From Litorimonas sp965205225 (GTDB lineage: Bacteria; Pseudomonadota; Alphaproteobacteria; Caulobacterales; Maricaulaceae), in NCBI GenBank assembly GCA_965205225.1, contig CBDBFZ010000003.1, positions 1,116,001 through 1,180,000 of the forward strand: a DNA stretch of 64,000 nt. The letters are read 5' to 3'. Below the pieces are notes generated by a model. The model was not told where the DNA came from. It was given only the letters and a program-made list of their open reading frames with translations, and did no database searches. The position numbers and the translations under genes were made by a program. Of the stretch, positions 44,772 to 53,450 are shown one piece after another (within the stretch, counting starts at the first letter, position 1; the number at the start of each line of letters is the position of its first letter).

Positions 44772-45498
44772 TTAGCGCCGCATCATCCCGCCGAGAATGC
44801 CGCGCACCGCATTACGCATGGCTCGTTGCATAATTAGATGCCTCTCACATTTCATCTCTCGCTTGACTTCCTTTATCAGCGCGCTTTCTTTTTTGCGGGT
44901 CGTCCGCTTGCGCGTTGTTGTGGAGCGTTGGGTTTTGGCTTTTCTCGCTCAAGGTGTTTGGCTTCGGCCGCCTCCTCTCGGGCGCGCTTCTCGGCCCGCG
45001 TTTCCAGAGTTTCGTAAACGCTCTCTCGATCAAAGGCCGTGTCGTATTTCTCACCGATTGGACTACGCGATTGAACGGCTTTGCGCTCTGCCGGCGTCGT
45101 GGTACCGAGCCGGAATGAGGGCGGGCGGATCAAGGTGCGACCGACGATACTCGGCACGCCGCGTTCATCCAGCAGGCTGACAAGCGCCTCGCCAACGCCG
45201 AGATCGGTAATGACCTCTTCTGTGTCGAAGGCCGGGTTTTTGCGGAAACTTGTCGCAGCAGCGCGAACGCTGCTCTGTTCTCTGGGCGTGTAAGTTAGGG
45301 CATGCTGAATGCGATTGCCGAGCTGACCGAGAACACTGTCAGGAATGTCCATCGGATTCTGCGTAACAAAATAGACTCCGACGCCCTTGGAGCGGATCAG
45401 GCGCGCTACCTGTTCGATCTTCTGGATCAACGGCTTGGGCGCATCATCGAAAAGCAAATGCGCCTCGTCGAAAAAGAAAACCATGACCGGTTTATCAG
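44772..45498 (-). pseudogene. HerA-like ATPase (DUF853), 3' part
   Basis: Continuing from 47066 across the insertion, the frame reads NPDKPVMVFFFDEAHLLFDDAPK (Walker B), then IEQVARLIRSKGVGVYFVTQNP and GEALVSLLDERG. It stops at 44876 after a lysine-rich stretch. An A6 run there marks a frameshift: in the next register the family-like C-terminus ...MQRAMRNAVRGILGGMMRR continues to a TAA at 44772-44774. The family are hexameric DNA-translocase-like ATPases of unclear role (YjgR in E. coli). Together with the lesions upstream, the gene is dead. Confidence 0.8.
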
Positions 45499-47065
45499 GT
45501 GGCTGTGTGAAAACAGCCTGGGCAATGCGTCGATTTCAGTGGATTTAATTTAGGACAAGCTTTCCCCTTAGGCTTGGATCACCCGGATTAGTTTCTTCAC
45601 TCCGAACATGCTGATCATCCGGCGGATATTATAAGCTAGAACCGATAGACTCATCTCTGTTTTGACGTTTTTGAGGCGTTTGGTCAGGAAGTGCGTGGCA
45701 CCCATCCATGACTTCAGCGTCCCGAACGGATGCTCGACCGTCGCCCTTCGGATGGCCATGGCTTCCGGGAGGTCATTCAATCGCGTCAACATAGCGTCGA
45801 TGATGTCCTCATTGACCCAGCGTTTGATCCGCCGTTGTTTCCCCGTCGTGCATTTGGCTTTGACGGGACAGGCCGCGCATTCGTCCGGCCAGTAAACTTG
45901 CATGTCCTTGCCCTGTTCAACTGACATGAAGCGATAGGTCATCTTCTGACCACCTGGGCATTGGTAACTATTGTCTTCGGGCTGATAGAGGAAGTCATGT
46001 TTGCCAAAGCGGCCCGCGGCTTTAGAGCCAGATGTGTAAGGCTTGGGCACGTATGTTGTAGCGCCCAGTTTCTCAGTCGCCATAATTTCTGCACCGCTGA
46101 AGTAGCCACGATCTGCAAAGACTGTAATGTCTTTTCGTCCAATGGCGGCTTGGCCTTGTTTCGTCATCTTTGTGAGCTGCACTTTGTCAGAGACAGTGTT
46201 TGTTACCTCATGCGCGACAATGAGATGGTGCTCGGTATCGACAACCGTCTGTACGTTATACCCCACCATACCAGCCTTTGTGCTGGTCGCCATAGCCACT
46301 GAGTCCGGGTCAGTTAAGGATACTTGTTTCTTAGAAGACGCGGCGAGATCATCTTTCAACTGTTGAAGCTCAGCCATCTTCTCACGCATTGACGTAATCT
46401 TTTCCTTGAGGCGTTCAGTCTTGGCCTCAGCGGCCTCGCCTTCCTGTAAATCCGTCGCGTCCAGTGCATGAAGGTATTTCTCTATAGAATGCTCAATCTG
46501 GCCGATGCGCCGCGTGAGCTTGCCGCGTGTGAAGTTCTTTTCTCTCGCGTTCACGGCCTTGAACTTGGCTCCATCAATCGCAACCATTGTGCGCGCGAAC
46601 AGACCAACGTCACGGCAAAGAGTCACAAATTGAGAACAGGTTGATTGGATAGCGGTGCCGTTGTCTTTTCTAAAGTCAGCAATCGTTTTGAAGTCAGGTG
46701 CAAGCTTGCCCGTCAGCCACATAAGCTCAACATTACGCCCCGCTTCGCGTTCAAGCCTACGGCTAGATTGGATACAGTTGAGATAGCCGTAAATGTAGAG
46801 CTTGAGCAAAATAGACGGATGATAACCGGGACGGCCTGTCGCCTTGGGCCGGACGCGCTCGAAACCCATTGAGAGTAAATCTAGTTCATCAACGTAGGCA
46901 TCAATGACGCGAACAGTATTATCTTCATCGATATACTCGTCCAGACTTTCAGGAAATAATATGGACTGATTTCGATCTTGGCCTTCAATAAAGCGCTTCA
47001 CAATAAACCTCCGATTCAATCACCGGAACTATATCACAAAAAACTAACCGTTTTCACACAGCCAC
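45499..47065 (-). mobile_element. IS1182-type element, copy 2 (1,567 bp)
   Basis: Same inverted ends (GTGGCTGTGTGAAAAC) and the same length as copy 1, flanked by TCAG (45495-45498 and 47066-47069). Opposite orientation to copy 1. All stretches compared by eye, including the whole encoded protein, are identical. Confidence 0.92.
45568..47001 (-). CDS. IS1182-family transposase, copy 2
   Basis: Identical in sequence to the protein at 10009-11442 (477 residues, DDE motifs AIDGAKF, FADRGYF and EHPFGTL intact). The start is GTG 47001 with GGAGG upstream. Both copies look active. Confidence 0.92.
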   Translation of the reverse strand: MKRFIEGQDRNQSILFPESLDEYIDEDNTVRVIDAYVDELDLLSMGFERVRPKATGRPGYHPSILLKLYIYGYLNCIQSSRRLEREAGRNVELMWLTGKLAPDFKTIADFRKDNGTAIQSTCSQFVTLCRDVGLFARTMVAIDGAKFKAVNAREKNFTRGKLTRRIGQIEHSIEKYLHALDATDLQEGEAAEAKTERLKEKITSMREKMAELQQLKDDLAASSKKQVSLTDPDSVAMATSTKAGMVGYNVQTVVDTEHHLIVAHEVTNTVSDKVQLTKMTKQGQAAIGRKDITVFADRGYFSGAEIMATEKLGATTYVPKPYTSGSKAAGRFGKHDFLYQPEDNSYQCPGGQKMTYRFMSVEQGKDMQVYWPDECAACPVKAKCTTGKQRRIKRWVNEDIIDAMLTRLNDLPEAMAIRRATVEHPFGTLKSWMGATHFLTKRLKNVKTEMSLSVLAYNIRRMISMFGVKKLIRVIQA

Positions 47066-47394
47066 TCAGGATTGCCGACCTCGGGCAGTTCTTCGAATAA
47101 TTCTGACAGAAACCAGAGCAGGAAGGTCGCGTGAAGTGAAGGGCTGTTGATCAGTTTCTCATCCAGCTTATGCGTTTCGGACCCGCTCTGCGAAATACCG
47201 GAAAAATCGCCTTTCACATCGACGGCGAAGATAGGCGCACCCTGTTTGGAAATTCCTTCCGTCAGGATCTGCAGGGTGACAGTTTTACCTATCCCGGTTG
47301 CGCCGGCGATGAGGCCGTGGCGATTGGCCTTCTCGAACCGCAGTTCCTACCGTACGCCATCCGTATCGCTGCCGATGAAAATCGTCTCACACAT
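47066..47394 (-). pseudogene. HerA-like ATPase (DUF853), 5' part
   Basis: ATG 47394 opens MCETIFIGSDTDGVR, then an in-frame TAG at 47347-47349, then ELRFEKANRHGLIAGAT. The Walker A motif is GATGIGKTVTL, where the family has GATGTGKT. After VKGDFSGISQSGSETH the sequence jumps directly to LDEKLINSPSLHATFLLWFL and FEELPEVGNP, so roughly 200 residues of the family's middle are missing. The IS1182-type element follows. The order of these lesions cannot be told. Confidence 0.8.
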
Positions 47395-47473
47395 AGTCCG
47401 CTCTCCTACCCGTCGAGACCGGGGGATTAAAAATCGTTATGAGTCTCGCCTCTTGAATGCAATGTAAGGGACT

Positions 47474-48580
47474 ATGACTATTGATACGACTATACGATCT
47501 TCGCTCCTCGTCATTGCGGCAATCGCCGTATTCTGGACGCTTTATGTCACGCGGGATATTGTTACGCCGTTTGCACTCGCTCTCTTCTTCTGGCTGGCGA
47601 TTGACGCGTTGGCGCGATGGATCGACAATCTGTCTGGGCGGATTCCCTACTGGTTCGCGCTCACAATGGCGTCGTTGATCACGGTTGGCTTGCTGGCGGG
47701 GCTGGTTGTTGTGGTGGCTGACACGGTCAGCGATGTTGTCGGCGAGGTTCCTCGCTATCAGGCCCGGTTTGGAGAATTGTTCACCTGGGTTGAGGAATTG
47801 ACCGGGCAGGATATTTCCTTCTCGGCTTTGAACGAACGGTTCACCCTTACGGACAGGTTCGAAGGCGTGATCGGGGGCTTTGCATCGACCATCCAGGGCG
47901 TCCTGTCGGAATTTGTCCTGATCGCGGTTTATGTCGTCTTTCTGTTTCTAGCTCAGGCCAGTTTTCCGGCCAAGATGGACAATCTTTTTCCCGATCCCGT
48001 ACGCCGGGCGCGCGCATCACGCATTGGGTCGTCCATTCGTCACTCGATCGAGCAATATATCTCGGTGCAGACTATCGTCAGCCTGATGCAGACCGTGATC
48101 TCCTACATCGCTATGGTCGCTCTGGGCCTCGATAATGCACTGTTCTGGGCACTGGTGATCTTCATTCTGAATTACATTCCCATCGTCGGCGGGTTTGCGG
48201 CTGTGGCCATGCCGGCCTTGTTCGGTCTGGTTGAATTCGATAGTTTTGGGCGGGTCGCTATTCTGGCCGGTATTCTGTTCGTTGCGCAATTTGTCGTGTC
48301 CAATACAATCCAACCCAAAATGATGGGCGACAGCATGAATATGAGTGCGCTTGTCGTGGTGCTCTCGCTGACTGTCTGGGGGGCGTTATGGGGCGGGGTT
48401 GGAGCGTTTCTATCCGCGCCGATGACCGTCATTCTGATGATTATTCTGGCTCAGTTTCCGACTACGCGCTGGATCGCGATCCTGCTGTCCGCTGACGGGG
48501 ATCCGGATGTGGATGGGGACGGTAAACCCGACCAGGCGCCATACCGTCCCTCTAATTCGGATGGCTTCACCGCAACGTGA
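47474..48580 (+). CDS. AI-2E family transporter (PerM-like)
   Basis: A 368-residue inner-membrane protein with about seven to eight hydrophobic segments: paired helices at the N-terminus, a periplasmic region (FGELFTWVEELTGQDIS), and the conserved ALFWALVIFILNYIPIVGGFAAVAMPALFGLV region. The family includes TqsA and Na+/H+ antiporter-like exporters; autoinducer transport should not be assumed. A short DPDVDGDGKPD calcium-loop-like tail is present. The DUF1223 gene follows closely. Confidence 0.85.
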   Translation: MTIDTTIRSSLLVIAAIAVFWTLYVTRDIVTPFALALFFWLAIDALARWIDNLSGRIPYWFALTMASLITVGLLAGLVVVVADTVSDVVGEVPRYQARFGELFTWVEELTGQDISFSALNERFTLTDRFEGVIGGFASTIQGVLSEFVLIAVYVVFLFLAQASFPAKMDNLFPDPVRRARASRIGSSIRHSIEQYISVQTIVSLMQTVISYIAMVALGLDNALFWALVIFILNYIPIVGGFAAVAMPALFGLVEFDSFGRVAILAGILFVAQFVVSNTIQPKMMGDSMNMSALVVVLSLTVWGALWGGVGAFLSAPMTVILMIILAQFPTTRWIAILLSADGDPDVDGDGKPDQAPYRPSNSDGFTAT

Positions 48581-48627
48581 TGCAGCCGTTCATGGCAGGT
48601 CAATTCGCGGTGGCGTATGAGGGGATC

Positions 48628-49290
48628 ATGAGATTCACGTTTCTATCAATTCTGGCAGTCGGCATATCCACGGCGCCCGTCCTCGCGGCAACGACGTCGC
48701 AACCGACGTCTGTAGTGGAGCTGTTCACGTCACAGGGGTGCTCGTCCTGTCCGGCGGCGAACGCTTTTGTTGCGGATCTCGACATGGATCACCCAGAGGT
48801 TCTGGCACTTTCATACGGGGTGACTTACTGGGACTATCTAGGCTGGAAAGATACGTTTGGTGATCCGGCCTTCACGGCGCGTCAGCGTCAGTATGATCGG
48901 GCGCTCGATTCCGGCGTCTATACCCCCATGATGGTTGTGGGTGGCCGCGCTCATGGACCGCGTCTGCAAGTTGAGACGGTAACCCGCGCGATTGTGCCGA
49001 ACACGGTCGCATTGGTAAGACAGAGCGGTGAATTATGCATTGAAGGCACGCTTCCGAAGGGTGCAAAACTGGCTCTCGTCGGCTATGAACCCGGCCTGCA
49101 AGCGGTCAATGTCAAGAAAGGCGAAAACCGCGGACATACCCTCGAGCTGGCCAATGTTGTGACGGATCTGGATTATTGGGAGTGGACTGGACAGATGGTT
49201 TGTGGCCTTCATCCGAAAGCAGGCTTGGCAGTTCTTGCGCATGATACGGCGACGGCAGCCATAATTGGCGCCGCCCGGTTTGAGCCTTAG
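48628..49290 (+). CDS. DUF1223 secreted thioredoxin-fold protein
   Basis: A 220-residue protein with a signal peptide (MRFTFLSILAVGISTAPVLA) and the DUF1223 signature VVELFTSQGCSSCPAANAF, whose CSSC is a thioredoxin-like redox pair. ATG 48628 has GAGGGG four bases upstream; GTG 48577, overlapping the permease stop, would add 17 residues before the signal peptide. Likely a periplasmic thiol protein of unknown substrate. Confidence 0.85.
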   Translation: MRFTFLSILAVGISTAPVLAATTSQPTSVVELFTSQGCSSCPAANAFVADLDMDHPEVLALSYGVTYWDYLGWKDTFGDPAFTARQRQYDRALDSGVYTPMMVVGGRAHGPRLQVETVTRAIVPNTVALVRQSGELCIEGTLPKGAKLALVGYEPGLQAVNVKKGENRGHTLELANVVTDLDYWEWTGQMVCGLHPKAGLAVLAHDTATAAIIGAARFEP

Positions 49291-49541
49291 CTCTATCGCC
49301 AATTAACCAGCTCTACTATCCATCAAAATGGGTCGACTCCGGGGTTGAACGCGACGGTCCGCTACCGGTCGAAGCCGATCCGGGTGCGGATCAGGAGAGC
49401 GTAATCCGAATAGTCGGGGCGTTGAGCACCTGAAACCCAAGTACCGGGAGAACAGCGATGGTTCCGACTGTCCCTTGTCATAAAAAATGTCTCAGATTTG
49501 GGTCTGGCTAAGCGAGAGTTTGCTCCTCTTATTGGTTGATA

Positions 49542-49799
49542 TTAAGCGACACTTTGCGGTATTGCAAGCGTCGATGTTCGATTGTTTTCTTCTTGATCCT
49601 TTCTTTCTCTGCGGTGTAAAATGGATTGAACGCGTTCTAAGTAAACATCTGCGGGCGTCACATTGTTCAGGCTCTCATGATAACGCTCATAATTGTAATG
49701 CTCCCCGAAGCGTTCGATCTGGCGTTCTAAGTCGCCAGGTAAGAAGTAATTTTCCAACAGGATTCTGTTCTTCAGCGTCTGATGCTGACCTGCTCCCAT
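49542..49799 (-). pseudogene. IS3-family transposase C-terminal fragment (type 1)
   Basis: HQTLKNRILLENYFLPGDLERQIERFGEHYNYERYHESLNNVTPADVYL is the C-terminal end of an integrase-core IS3 transposase. The catalytic region upstream is missing, cut where a different IS3 element begins at about 49800. The 250 bases between the DUF1223 gene and this fragment show no gene. Confidence 0.75.
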
Positions 49800-50279
49800 G
49801 AGGTGGTCTACCCGCTAAGTTAGAGCTTGGCGGTTATGGTTGCCCTTCTAGGCTAACCGGAATGGAGTGTAAGGCAGCCCGGAAGGGCAAGGCAAGATTG
49901 TTTTCGGAGCCGGTGGTTTGTACCCTAACGAGCTGTGCGGCCGGATAGTGTTGTAGTGCTGTCGCCAGCGTTCGATCAGTATCTGTGTCTCCTTCAGACT
50001 GTGGAGGATCTCTCCGTTCAAGAGTTCATCTCTGAGCGTCCCATTGAAGCTTTCGTTATAGCCATTTTCCCAGAGTGACCCTGGCTCGATGTAGAGCGTC
50101 TTCACGTCGATCCGGCCCAGCCAGTCTCGGACAGGCTGAGCTGTAAACTCGGCACCATTGTCCGACCGGATATGCTTCGGGGCTCCTCGCTGCGTGAACA
50201 GCTCCGTCAGCACGGCCAGCACGTCGTCGTGTCGGAGCCTTCTCTGGACATGGATCAACAAGAGCTCCACGATACCCAA
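49800..50279 (-). pseudogene. IS3-family transposase fragment (type 2) with its element end
   Basis: The C-terminal half of an OrfB: HIRSDNGAEFTAQPVRDWL and ENGYNESFNGTLRDELLNGEI carry the second Asp and the Glu of the integrase core, then HYNTIRPHSSLGYKPPAP. The 5' half is lost. The element end CCGCTAAGTTAGAGCTTGGC lies at about 49814, and a near-identical end recurs at about 51768 beside a second decayed element. Confidence 0.75.
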
Positions 50280-50309
50280 TGTGCGATTATAGAATCTTTT
50301 GTTCTAGGC

Positions 50310-50462
50310 GGACGGGAAGCCAAAGTCGGGGTCGGTAAAGGGGTCACATTTTATAACACGCAACGACCACACTTCGTTCACAAGGTCTTGACCCCGGATG
50401 CGGCCTATTGGACAAGCAGGCAGAAACAGGAAACCGATCAGACGATGCAAAGTGTCGCTTAA
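50310..50462 (+). pseudogene. IS3-family transposase C-terminal fragment (type 3)
   Basis: VTFYNTQRPHFVHKVLTPDAAYW is the C-terminal motif of another IS3 OrfB, here on the plus strand. It ends at TAA 50460-50462, about 100 bp before the aminotransferase gene. Only ~40 residues remain. Confidence 0.6.
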
Positions 50463-50560
50463 AAAGGGGCGATAACTGTCCGAATAATGTGGACTATCTC
50501 AAAGATGTCTACAAAAGCTTGGGGCACATCAACCATTCAGACAAATTAGATGAGGACAGC

Positions 50561-51685
50561 ATGCAGTTCATTGATCTTCACGCACAGCAGCATCGACTTA
50601 AAAAAGAGATTCATTCTGGCATTGTTAACGTACTTAAAAATGGTAAGTTTATTCTTGGTCCACAAGTTCGAGAATTCGAATGCAGACTAGCCGAATTTGG
50701 AGATGCGAAATTCGCTATCAGTTGCGCCAATGGAACCGACGCAATGCTGATGCCTTTAATGGCATGGGGGATTGGGCCAGGGGATGCCGTATTCTGCCCA
50801 TCTTTCACCTATTGCGCAACTGCTGAAGTCATCGCATTCGTGGGTGCTACACCGATCTTTGTTGACATTAACCGCGATACATATAATTTAGACTCAACCA
50901 GTCTTAAATCGTCGATTTCTGAAGTAGAAGCTCAGGGTGAGTTGGTTCCCCGTGCCGTTATTGCAGTAGATATATTTGGTCAGAGTGCAGATTATCATAA
51001 TTTAACCCCTATCGTACGTGAGCATGGGATGAAATTCATCTCCGATTCGGCGCAAAGCTTTGGCACAACTCTAAACGGCAAACATCCATTGGAATGGGTA
51101 GATGTTCAAACTACTAGTTTCTTTCCTGCCAAACCGCTTGGCTGTTACGGAGATGGTGGCGCGATTATCACCAATGATAAAATCCTAGCAGAGTTACTGG
51201 ATAGTTTGCGCTTTCACGGTAGAGGAAAGAATAAATATGATAATATTCGAATTGGTATAAACTCACGTTTAGATACGATTCAAGCAGCGATACTACTGAC
51301 TAAACTCTCGATTTTTGCTGAGGAGATAGAAGTGCGCAACATTGTAGCTGATCGTTACTCCAATGGTCTGGCGGAATTTGCTGATCGCATCCCGATAGTA
51401 ATGGACGATGTTGTTTCAACATGGGCACAATATACCATTGAAGTTCCAGACCCGTTTGCTTTTGCCAATAGCCTTAAGGAAAAGAAAATACCAACCGCTC
51501 GCTATTATCCGAAACCTTTGCATATGCAAACCGCCTATGCTCACTACCCTGTTGGCTCTACTGGGTTATCAAATACGATGGACTGTATCGGTCGTGTTAT
51601 CAGTTTACCGATGCATGCTTACCTTACTGAAGAGTCTCAAAACAAAATTATCGATGCGGCTAGATCGGCTCTTGTTGTAATGTAA
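50561..51685 (+). CDS. DegT/DnrJ/EryC1/StrS-family sugar aminotransferase
   Basis: A 374-residue PLP enzyme that makes amino sugars from nucleotide-linked keto sugars. It starts MQFIDLHAQQHRLKKEI; SCANGTDAMLMPLMAWGIGPGD binds PLP phosphate; AVDIFGQSADY and SDSAQSFGTT are conserved; the Schiff-base lysine is in TTSFFPAKPLGCYGDGGAI. GAGGA precedes ATG 50561; an in-frame extension to 50408 is IS-derived. The gene is visibly more AT-rich than its chromosomal neighbours and is bracketed by IS3 remains, suggesting transfer. No other sugar gene is intact nearby, though an RmlB relic lies at 43.8 kb. Confidence 0.88.
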   Translation: MQFIDLHAQQHRLKKEIHSGIVNVLKNGKFILGPQVREFECRLAEFGDAKFAISCANGTDAMLMPLMAWGIGPGDAVFCPSFTYCATAEVIAFVGATPIFVDINRDTYNLDSTSLKSSISEVEAQGELVPRAVIAVDIFGQSADYHNLTPIVREHGMKFISDSAQSFGTTLNGKHPLEWVDVQTTSFFPAKPLGCYGDGGAIITNDKILAELLDSLRFHGRGKNKYDNIRIGINSRLDTIQAAILLTKLSIFAEEIEVRNIVADRYSNGLAEFADRIPIVMDDVVSTWAQYTIEVPDPFAFANSLKEKKIPTARYYPKPLHMQTAYAHYPVGSTGLSNTMDCIGRVISLPMHAYLTEESQNKIIDAARSALVVM

Positions 51686-51754
51686 GATTTGCTGCAAAAT
51701 CCTTTGCGGCAATCATCAACTTATAAGACTTTGTTGACCTGCCACCATCATCTG

Positions 51755-52764
51755 GTGATCCATCCGCTAAGTTAGAGCTTGGTGGTTATGGTTGCCCTGA
51801 CTTCGTGGACCGGAACGGAGTGTAGGCCCAGAGATCGATGATCTGACCCGTAAATTCGGCACCATTGTCACAAAATATGCGATCTGGCCGGCCATGAAGA
51901 TAGGCGAGCTTGTTCAGCACATGAGCCACGTTCTCACCGCGAAGTCTCGGCCCAACCTCAATAGCTAAAGCTTCTCGTGTCAATACATCAATGACCGCCA
52001 AGAGGCGTATCTTTGATCCGTTAGAAAGCCGATCCGACATAAAGTCCATTGACCAGGTTGCATTAGCTTTGGTTGGCAATGGTCGGGCGGATCAATGCGT
52101 TGACATCTTTCGCCTGAGAGGTCGTTTGCGCCGTAAACACAGGCCCTCTTCGCGATAAAGGCGATATACGACGTGCTTGCCGACATCCCATCCTTCACGC
52201 TTGAGCATGATATGGATTCAGTGATAGCCATATCGAATGTGCGTCTGGCTGATTTCCCGCATTCTTTACCTGAGCGCGGTGCGAGGATCACGTGTCAGCA
52301 GCTTGCGCTGAGTGGACCGATGCTGGCGGGTCAGACGGCAGGCTCTCCGCTGGCTGTAACGGTGGGTCTGCACCACATAATCGACAACCTGTTTCATGAG
52401 CGAAGGCCGGGAAACTTTTTTGAAATAGGAGGCCGAACGTCATTGATCCAGTGGATCAATGACAGGCCAGATGATCTTGCAAGACGACTTTGTCCAAACT
52501 CAGCGCAGCCACTAGCTTCTTTAGCCTCGCACTCTCGTCAGTTAGCTGTTTAAGCTCTCAAGGCTGATCCGATTCCAGACCAGCATACTTGTTCGAGGGA
52601 AATCAATCCCCGATCAATTTCTCTCCGCTTCACTCCACCGGTAGTAAGTCTGCTCGGTAATGCCCATCTGCCGAGTCAAATCTTCGACAGGCAAGCCCAA
52701 CTCGACTTGCTTAAGAGCCGCAACAATCTGCTGTGTGGAATATCGTCTTCTTCTTCGTGCCATT
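51755..52764 (-). pseudogene. Decayed IS3-family element (type 2 relative)
   Basis: From ATG 52764 the OrfA start is clear (RYSTQQIVAALKQVELGLPVEDLTRQMGITEQTYYRW), then stops. A coiled-coil part follows in another frame (ELKQLTDESARLKKLVAALSLDKVVLQDHL). The integrase core survives at 51786-52079 (WSMDFMSDRLSNGSKIRLLAVIDVLTREALAIEV; FCDNGAEFTGQIIDLW). Multiple frameshifts and stops. The left end CCGCTAAGTTAGAGCTTGG matches the end at 49814. Confidence 0.8.
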
Positions 52765-52834
52765 GGGTTTTCTCCTTCTCAAGAAAACCGCTGCAAAACT
52801 AAAACCAAAATCGGACCACTTTTAAAGGAACAGG

Positions 52835-53215
52835 TCAGTGCTGTACGAAAAAGGCCATAAAGAGCCGTGGATTATCACCATGGATGGCTCTCCAAACCGG
52901 CTCGGATACGCAATTATGGCATGAGGTGGAGGATACTTTATTTTCCGCCTTCAAATCCAGAGGCTTTTGGCATATCGCAGACAAACTCAAACAGGCCGAC
53001 CGTATCGCCCAATTGATCCTTATTTTGATAATGGCGACATATTTTACCGTCTCGACAGCTATGAAACCTGACCCCAAAGCTCCGAAATACACCCCAAAAA
53101 ATCCTATCGCGGCCTGACATCACTCTTCAAAAAGGGATTAAGGCGGATCGAAAGTGCAATTGACAACAACAGCACTGTTGCAAAACTATGGGAGGGCAAA
53201 AATTGTGTCAGGTGG
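52835..53215 (+). pseudogene. Decayed IS4-like transposase C-terminus
   Basis: EPWIITMDGSPN in one frame is followed, after a shift, by FSAFKSRGFWHIADKLKQADRIAQLILILIMATYFTVSTAM. It then ends in another frame with LRRIESAIDNNSTVAKLW. This order (MDxxPN; LFSDxKSRGF; LILxxAxYW) is that of IS4-type transposase C-termini. Several frameshifts; non-functional. The 235 bp after it, up to ettA, hold no gene that I can support. Confidence 0.6.
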
Positions 53216-53450
53216 TGAGGGGTCGAGTATTAACCCTGTCGTCTTGTGCGTGTACGTTTATATCACTTCCGGCACTCTCTTAATGCTGGCCGACCCTGTA
53301 ATGGGTGGCAGCCATATGTCTATGGGCTGGAGGGGCGCATGGCTTCTAGGCTTGAAAAACTACCATTCAGAGAACATATGCGGTTCATATCATGCGCCGT
53401 GACATTCGGCGCTCTTCACAGCATAAATCGCTCTTACGGGAACCGCCGCC

